A stretch of 27,434 nt of DNA, from the NCBI RefSeq assembly GCF_000485595.1, contig NW_014577515.1, forward strand, positions 1 to 27,434, in the 5' to 3' direction. A program made the translations under genes and the position numbers. Below, in pieces: positions 21,395 through 27,434 of the stretch. This stretch comes from Priapulus caudatus. Lineage: Eukaryota > Priapulida > Priapulimorpha > Priapulimorphida > Priapulidae. Positions within the stretch are counted from its first letter, which is position 1; each line of letters opens with the position of its first letter. The notes under the pieces were generated by a model. It did not search any database. It was not told the origin of the DNA and was given only the letters and a program-made list of their open reading frames with translations.

Positions 21395-21985
21395 TGTAGC
21401 GGCGTTTATTAAATAAGCACAACAGTACGCTAGTGACACTTCTCCGTCTCTTTCTCCTACATCTCCCCCTTCGCCTCTCCGGATCTCTACCTTATATATA
21501 TCTCGGGCGTGGCTTTTTGGTGGACACCTGTTCTACCTCGCGGGCCGGTCCTCTTGCCTATCTCTCCTATTGGTGGGTTTTCGGACATTGATCGGCCAAG
21601 TGACCACCTGGTCACCCTTGCGCCATTATGGCACGCTTCCAAACTCTAAGATCCTCGCCACCCGCTGGCTGGCAACTTTCCTGGTTTCTATATTTCTGCA
21701 TGCGTTACACTATTATGGCCGCCTTCCTTATAGTGAGGGTCCAATGGCCGTAACTCCGACGGCTCATGGTCAATAACTAATGAGTTAAAACTAATGACTA
21801 ATGACTCACGGCTAATAACTCTAAGGGCCATATACCATTTGTACTAAGTGCTCTTCGAAGAGTTTTATAAAGCGTCCGAAATTAAAGCCAGCTTCCCTCG
21901 AACTTTCCACGTTAAATTTTGTAACAAACCACTGTAAAACGCAAGTAAATAACTCACTACACTCGCATGAATTTGCATCGCTACA
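21395..21985 (-). mobile_element. Solo LTR of a Gypsy-like retrotransposon, 591 bp
   Basis: The ends TGTAGCG...CGCTACA form a 7-bp terminal inverted repeat, flanked by ATAT on both sides (21391-21394 and 21986-21989), a 4-bp target duplication. On the minus strand it shows TATATATAAG (about 21,501-21,492) and AATAAA (21410-21405) just before the 3' end, as expected of an LTR with a short U5. A TGACTCA (AP-1-like) site lies in the presumed U3. No internal region is attached. Confidence 0.75.
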
Positions 21986-21989
21986 ATAT

Positions 21990-23089
21990 TGCCCTGCCTA
22001 TTCTGGCCAACCGGTAGAGATGGAACACTTGATTGTGTGATATGGCTGCTATAGCGTCTACACTGTCATGACTGCCATGTGATGTGTATGTGGTGTGATG
22101 TTTGTGCTGTGCTATGCGCTATATGATGTGTGCTATGTGATGTGTGCTCTATGTGACTTATGTTATTTTATGACTATGTGATGTGGATACTATGTATAAC
22201 GACTGCATACCATAGTGCATTTTTATCGGGTTAGCGTAAACACTGGTGACAAGTGCCGAACTCTCACTAGTGAGACAGCCCCCCACCCCACTCCGTACCT
22301 GTTACTGCGACTAAATCATTATCGCGTTCTTGATCGCTCCCCGACCTCAATGTGCGGTGAAACATTCACTGGGTGAAAAATGCAGTTAGGGGCCTACTGT
22401 GTGAAAAATGTTGATAACTTTCTGATCGGCGAGTGCATGGTACCCAATATTCATAGCTGTATATAAATCAGGAGATAAATAGTAATATTTGTTCGTGACG
22501 CAGTTCTTATGAACTCTTGGGAGTTGAAACGATTAGCTGATAAAACAGCACGTGAACGCGCGCGTGTGCGCAGGATCCACTGTGGCGCGTTGCCATTAGA
22601 TCCACCAGAATATGTTTATAATTATTAGTTTTAATTTTTCTATCACATTCAAAGTGTTTTGTACTATAATTATGTATCAGATATTATGTATCAGATATTA
22701 TATATTGTTCTCGATCACTAACTAGTTCAACCCCTTTTTCGCGGCATCTTTTGATCGTGGTGGCCAACGGGGCGAGAAAGTGTTTAGGCTAGGTGGCAGT
22801 ACGACATAGCAGGAAATTTTGATTAGCAGCAGGCAATATTAATTTATACGTTTATGACTACGTCACGAATTCCAAGCACCAGCAAATAGTATATTTGTGT
22901 GTTATTTGTACAAAATAAAATGTATGAAAATACAATTAGTGTTTCTGTGTACTTTTCATGCTTAGGTCCCTTCTTTATACTCCCAAATTTGCCGGTCAAT
23001 TCGATGTAAACCGCATACCCTTAGCGTTAACTCACATGATTAACGATCGGGTTGTGGCGCATCTATTCAACACGCAGCAGCTGCACTAG
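21990..23089. other. Gene-free sequence with a degenerate TGTGATG repeat
   Basis: A degenerate tandem repeat of TGTGATGTGTGCTA-like units occupies about 22,070-22,195. A short direct duplication of TATGTATCAGATAT occurs at about 22,671-22,698. No gene recognised; AATAAA at about 22,914 has no obvious owner. Confidence 0.5.
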
Positions 23090-23598
23090 TGTAACGGAGC
23101 TCGGTCTTCTTACGTAGGAGCCGCATGGATCTACTATGAATCTAAGGCTAAGGGTAGTAAGAAGGGTAGTAGGAAAGGAGATATAACACAAACCATCTGA
23201 TGGAAACAGTAACTACATGAGTAACATACCACACGGGCGTTTATTCTCAGCCATAACAACGGTAATACAAGTTGACAGAAAGTGCGGTTAAGATGGGAGT
23301 AGAAACGAGGGATAGTCTAAGGGACGACCAAGCTCTACCCGAGTACGGTAGGGCCGTTCCCTTATAAGTCTTTTAGGTACACGTTTCCCCCGGTGCGACT
23401 TCGTGACTTGTGACTTGTGACGTCGGGACTCGCGTGACGTCGTGACTTCGTAACAAGTGTCCTTCTATTATCTTTCCTCATTTCGTGTCGCACCTAAACG
23501 GTGTCGCGAATTTAATTATCCCCACAGGTGGGCTCCAACGTAGACGCGGTTTACCTGTCATAAACACGCATCGCGTCATGCGTGTTTTACTCGCTACA
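23090..23598 (-). mobile_element. Second LTR-like unit, 509 bp, beside a polypurine tract
   Basis: On the minus strand it begins TGTAGCGAG and ends CTCCGTTACA, an imperfect inverted repeat, with TATAA at about 23,367 and AATAAA at 23245-23240. The AATAAACGCC around the signal is shared with the 591-bp LTR. Two TGACGTC (CRE-like) motifs lie in the presumed U3. Immediately upstream on the minus strand is AATGGGAGGAGA (23610-23599), the form and position of a polypurine tract, so it may be the 3' LTR of a truncated element. No target duplication is seen. Confidence 0.5.
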
Positions 23599-23617
23599 TC
23601 TCCTCCCATTATTTCAA

Positions 23618-23636
23618 GATGGTCGTCCCGACCATC
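23618..23636. repeat. Perfect 8-bp stem hairpin next to the polypurine tract
   Basis: GATGGTCG, three bases, CGACCATC. It may belong to the internal region of the truncated LTR element. Confidence 0.6.
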
Positions 23637-23639
23637 AGA

Positions 23640-24290
23640 GCATAGATAAGATATGCGTGAGATTAAACGAGAACGCGATATGTAATTTTCGATGCTTCTA
23701 TTCTACGTTAAAAATATGAATTCGCGTCCTTTAATAGTAATACATTTCGCGAAACAAATATAACATTTAATCGTACTTCGAAGTCAAGGCTAAGCTCCTA
23801 TGAGTATATAGAACACCAACAACAAGAAAATGACCTCGCGTCTTACTTAATTGCACAAATAGAAATACTTAATTATACAAATACAAATACACATATGCGC
23901 ATCTATATATATGTTCAATATATATATATTGTAGCCTCTTTACATGCGTAGCCGTATTGGGGTGTGCACAAATCATGATCGATGTTTTTGTGATACCGGT
24001 GCTGATCAGAACGTTTAGAGTTTTGTTGTTTAAACAAATGATTGAGATTTGTGATGTTTTACATAGCAATTTGGAGACTTTTGTGGGAACCGGTGTTCGA
24101 CAACCGGCAATTCATGGAGTTTCATATCGCGGAACATGGCAGGTTGCGTACAAGAAGTATTTGTGTTTACAAAATCGTGGAGGTGTGCTGGGTATACGAT
24201 TGATAGAATGCGCAGCATGTTTTGTGTTTGACAAAATTGAGTTTTGTGAGAGGCAGAATGAGTTTTGGGCTATAACCAAAGATCGCAGCC
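23640..24290. other. No gene recognised
   Basis: AT-rich sequence, possibly leftover internal LTR-element sequence at its left. A 129-codon open frame (23957-24346, plus) has no recognised domain and runs into the GC-rich segment; it is not called as a gene. Confidence 0.4.
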
Positions 24291-24301
24291 ACGATAGCGC
24301 G

Positions 24302-24556
24302 CCTCCCCCTTGCCGCGTACAATGTTCCACACGGGGAGCGCCGTAAAGCGGACGGGTGGTGATGGCCTATAGGGCGGTGATACAGGTGTAACGCCCTTGC
24401 TGGTGCACAGGTGTTTCTGCTGATCGCGGGCCCACCGGTCCATGCTATAGCCTGGCCGCTGGGCGGTGTCGCTGGATTTCCGGCAACGGGCCGAATGCGG
24501 GCCTGTGCGAGTCGTGAGCCGCAAGATCCGGCCTCTCAATCGCCGCCGGTGAAGTG
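24302..24556. other. GC-rich 255-bp segment between 11-bp direct repeats
   Basis: Exact copies of ACGATAGCGCG lie at 24291-24301 and 24557-24567. The sequence between is much richer in GC than its surroundings and open in more than one frame on the minus strand. It could be an insertion with a target duplication; there are no terminal inverted repeats and the source is not recognised. Confidence 0.4.
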
Positions 24557-24576
24557 ACGATAGCGCGTTGCATTAC

Positions 24577-24654
24577 CTCGTTGAATGGGCCGAGGCACTC
24601 TCTCTGTCAGCTCGCGTCGTCCTTCCAGGTACTGCTTCATATCGAATATGGTAT
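24577..24654 (-). other. Exon-like island 1, unknown product
   Basis: An AG acceptor (GTGCCAG) and a GTAATG donor bound 78 bases. One frame reads as balanced protein with IFDMKQYLEGRREL, but no family could be assigned. Its phase does not directly fit island 2. Confidence 0.25.
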
Positions 24655-24960
24655 CTGGCACCGGCCGTGAGAGACAGCCGGAAGTGTGGGTGTGTCATCC
24701 CTTTTAACCCATATGAAAGGAACCCAGTATGCCTAGCGATGTTAACTGTAGTTCGTCTCAAGCAAGGTTATATAGTTAAGTAACGCGCATTGGCAATTCC
24801 GGGATTTTGACAAAGTAGTAGCGCGGCGGGAATACTGTGCCGTACAATCGGGTTATCTAATAGAGGGAACCCAGAATTATGCTATGGTCGTCTGCTCATG
24901 CCGGCCTGCTCACTCGTATTACTTGTCAGCCCTTCATCGTGTCAGCCGGCGTGCACTTAC

Positions 24961-25098
24961 CGGGTGGGCGGCATAGGTGGGTATGCTCCCATCAAGAGGG
25001 ACAGCTAGCAGGCCGTCACGGAAGCGAGGTGTGAAGGGATATTGGGCCCCGACAAAGACGTATATCTTATCTGCTACCCGATACCAGGCGAAACGATG
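24961..25098 (-). other. Exon-like island 2, unknown product
   Basis: 46 codons are open up to a strong donor (CCG/GTAAGT). The translation, with KIYVFVGAQYPFTPRFRDG, looks like a real folded-domain exon. No clear acceptor was found at its 5' end and the family is not recognised. Confidence 0.3.
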
Positions 25099-25099
25099 T

Positions 25100-25845
25100 C
25101 ATAGTTTGCGCTGTTAGCAGGGCACGCATTATAGTCTACTCGGGGAGGTGCTACCATTTAGTGCTGCATGCGCGCGCGGCTCTCTATCTCCCTAGCCTCC
25201 TCCCCTCCCTCCGCTCCCTCCCTCCCTTCCCCTCTCTCTCGTCTCCTAGTCTCATCTACTCTTCTCATCTTTCCTCTTATTCGCGCCAGAAAAAGTCGAA
25301 GCCTAACTGCGCTCCCCTCCCCGCTCTCTCTTTGTCTGCAAAGCGCGTTGTTAACAGTATATTATGTGTAGATTATTCGGTGAATCTAGTTTTACGCTGC
25401 GTTAGCCATGCCTCCTAGTTAAGTCTGAATAGAAAGATAATAACACTATTATGTTGTTTACTCTCAAGTCTTCAAATGAGTTTCAACACAGGTGAAACTT
25501 TTGTTGTTTAAATGTTGTTTTATGCATTTGATGATCAGAACGTAACCTAAGCAAAAACCGCCACCACCTGTTTGTAGTTGCCTGCGGGCCAGGCGCATGC
25601 GTGCGTGCGTTGTGTGGGGCGTGCGTGGCGTGCTGTCGGTAGCGCGCGTGTGTGTGTATGTGGTGTGGTCGGTGGTGTAGCTGCAATTGATCCAAGAATA
25701 TCAAGTATCAATAATATCAATAGTGTGTGAAGTTATAATTAAATTTAACTAATTGATATTGATATTTACAAGCAGTATCAATCAGACATAGTTACCAGAT
25801 ATTCGCATTGATAATACCAATTATTTATATATTAATGCTCTTTTG
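25100..25845. other. No gene seen; pyrimidine-rich patch and AT-rich hairpins
   Basis: A CTCC-rich tract lies at about 25,180-25,335 and a GCGTGC-rich patch at about 25,595-25,670. From about 25,690 the sequence is AT-rich with inverted AATATCAAT-type repeats. Confidence 0.5.
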
Positions 25846-25849
25846 GCAG

Positions 25850-25926
25850 GACATGAGCTTCATAGAGTGTTGGCTGAGCAGAAGGTATACTGTGGCGCGA
25901 CGAAGCGGTAGCGAGGCTCATCTTAT
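25850..25926 (+). other. Exon-like island 3, unknown product
   Basis: A good acceptor (GCTCTTTTGGCAG), 77 bases open in one frame and a GTACGT donor, in otherwise AT-rich DNA. The opposite strand is also open (an ATG-initiated frame of 29 codons), so the strand is uncertain. Confidence 0.22.
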
Positions 25927-25959
25927 GTACGTAATTAATATAATATTATAAATAATGTT

Positions 25960-26510
25960 CATAATATATAATACTAACTATACTATCAAGAGTTAATAAT
26001 GACAAATTATTTGTCATTATTAACTCCTGATACTATACATGTATACATGTATCTATATAAAATCATGAACATTACTCATAAAATACTATAAGATCCAAAC
26101 ACTATAAGCATTCATAACTAAATAGAAAACATTTACATAATACCCAGTTAGATATATTGAAAAGTATTGGGGATAAAGCATTTCAGGTAAATATACATGT
26201 ACAATTGTTTGTTTCTTCGAGCAGCGTTTTCCTTTCCTCTGTCCGGCAGCTAGAGATATTATAATCCTAATGAAAGCTTCTAATTCTATAATAATAATAG
26301 CCGCACAATACATAGTGACTAATTTCTCATTATACAACTTATTACTAATACTATACCTGTAGACAGGTATGCTATAATAACAATCATGAACATTTATGTA
26401 ATACTATACATTTAATAAGCTGAATATAAAACATTTTACATACGGGAGTTACAGTATTCTTTTTCGATAAATCTTGGAATAAACATTCCCCAGGTAAAAT
26501 ATAAAAATGT
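25960..26510. repeat. Diverged tandem duplication with hairpins
   Basis: Blocks near 26,064-26,200 and 26,382-26,510 share, in order, AATCATGAACATT, TACTATA, AAAACATTT.ACATA and CAGGTAAA.ATA. Each is preceded by a hairpin: a near-perfect 23-bp-arm palindrome around 26,010 and ATACCTGTAGACAGGTAT near 26,355. This is consistent with two old copies of one AT-rich element. Confidence 0.5.
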
Positions 26511-27434
26511 CCTGGGCTTCCTTCCCCAGAAGATCTTAATTACGTTAAGACATCCGCTCCATGAACCGTTACAATGCATTCCGGGCGGGGTCGCTGGCCG
26601 TGCATGACCTGCAAATCCATGTTTGTCTTTCTTTTGCAGCTTTCCTTCCGTCTTAGTCCTATCATCTTTATCTCGCGGATATTGCATATTGCTTTATATT
26701 CGGGGCGAGCTGGTTAAAAGAGGAGGGGGAGAGCGAGAAGAGGAGGGAGGTAAGTTGGAAGGAGGGAGAAAGAGAGAACATGTTATCGTGTATATATAGA
26801 GAACATAAACTCTCGCTCACACCGCTGTGTGTTTCAGCAGTTGCACGCGTATAGAGTCGTGCTAAACGCAGTCAGTAAGCTAGCTGGCTGCACGTGCGTG
26901 CATGACCGATATTGCCGGGCTACTGCGGCCAGATTATTAAGGAAGATGTAGGCGCGATGCGACCGGACCGGCGTCATAATGATGGCAAAGGTGACGTACG
27001 TGAAGTACACACGCGCGGGGAGAGGAAGGAGACACACAAACTAGCAATTCAATTAACTGTCCGTTTGGCACTGCGGCGCATTATAGACTAAGAGGCTCGG
27101 AGAGCATCGATCGCTCTCCAATAGTTTTCTACTCAGGTTATCGTGCATTTCGGTGAGATTTTTTTATTCTTATATTGCTGGCATGGCATGTTTCTTTTTA
27201 ATGCTTTATGGATGCTTGGAATGGATTTCGGTGTTAGCCTTTAGTGTCTTTCGGTGTGTTTTTGGTTGTGTTCTGAAGGTCTTTCCCGCATGTTGTTTAC
27301 CCTGTGCTTTTTGTGGCTTTTTAGTGTTTAGATAGCTCTATTACTAGACTATGTTTTAGATCACAATGATTGATGATAAAACCAAAGGCAACCAAAAACG
27401 CGAGAAAAATCGGAAAGAGTATTGAAAGAACAAT
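26511..27434. other. Right end, no gene recognised
   Basis: Two richer-GC patches have splice-like borders: about 26,545-26,612 (minus) and 26,937-26,990 (plus). Neither gives a recognised protein. A hairpin with 7-bp arms GGAGAGC/GCTCTCC lies at 27,099-27,119. A 60-codon hydrophobic frame at 27,153-27,335 lacks supporting context. Confidence 0.4.

Noticed and set aside
21395-22679. A longer LTR ending at CA before GATAT near 22,680
   Set aside because: The 591-bp model has matching 7-bp terminal inverted repeats and a 4-bp duplication; the longer one rests only on a chance-level 5-base match.
23957-24346. 129-codon plus-strand open frame as a gene
   Set aside because: No family, no promoter or splice context, and it crosses into the GC-rich segment.
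27153-27335. 60-codon hydrophobic frame as a small membrane protein
   Set aside because: T-rich DNA gives hydrophobic translations by chance; no supporting signals.

Overview
The window is eukaryotic and almost certainly animal DNA. Three spliced genes with GT-AG introns lie in AT-rich DNA full of microsatellites, foldback elements and small transposons. A CatSper3 sperm calcium-channel gene points to an animal with flagellated sperm outside insects and nematodes, probably a marine invertebrate. TTAGGG telomere-type runs inside one transposon family agree with this. The species cannot be named from the sequence alone.

Layout. (1) 1029-4636, plus strand: a five-exon gene for a 171-residue Cupin_5 (DUF985) protein. 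Two copies of a small inverted-repeat transposon lie in its introns, one exactly at a splice donor. (2) 5435-10364, minus strand: a nine-exon CatSper3 gene (382 residues), convergent with gene 1. A foldback element between the two genes carries the first AATAAA met downstream of each. One CatSper3 intron holds a 23-bp minisatellite starting exactly at the splice donor, followed by a foldback of about 520 bp. (3) 10365-12457: divergent intergenic region with a 700-bp hAT-type element (8-bp target duplication), then an E-box and TATA box. (4) 12458-20618, plus strand: a ten-exon S-adenosylmethionine synthase gene (398 residues) whose 3.8-kb first intron is full of simple repeats and holds a third copy of the small transposon. 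(5) 20619-27434: no recognised gene. It holds a 591-bp solo LTR with target duplication, a second LTR-like unit beside a polypurine tract, a GC-rich 255-bp segment between 11-bp direct repeats, hairpins, an old duplication, and a few exon-like islands without recognised homology.

The three genes have unrelated jobs (probable small-molecule binding, sperm calcium entry, methyl-donor synthesis), and nothing suggests a functional cluster. The most unusual theme is mobile or tandem repeats sitting precisely at 5' splice sites and gene ends. All exon models were joined by eye from splice signals, reading frame and remembered family sequences. No alignment or transcript data were available.
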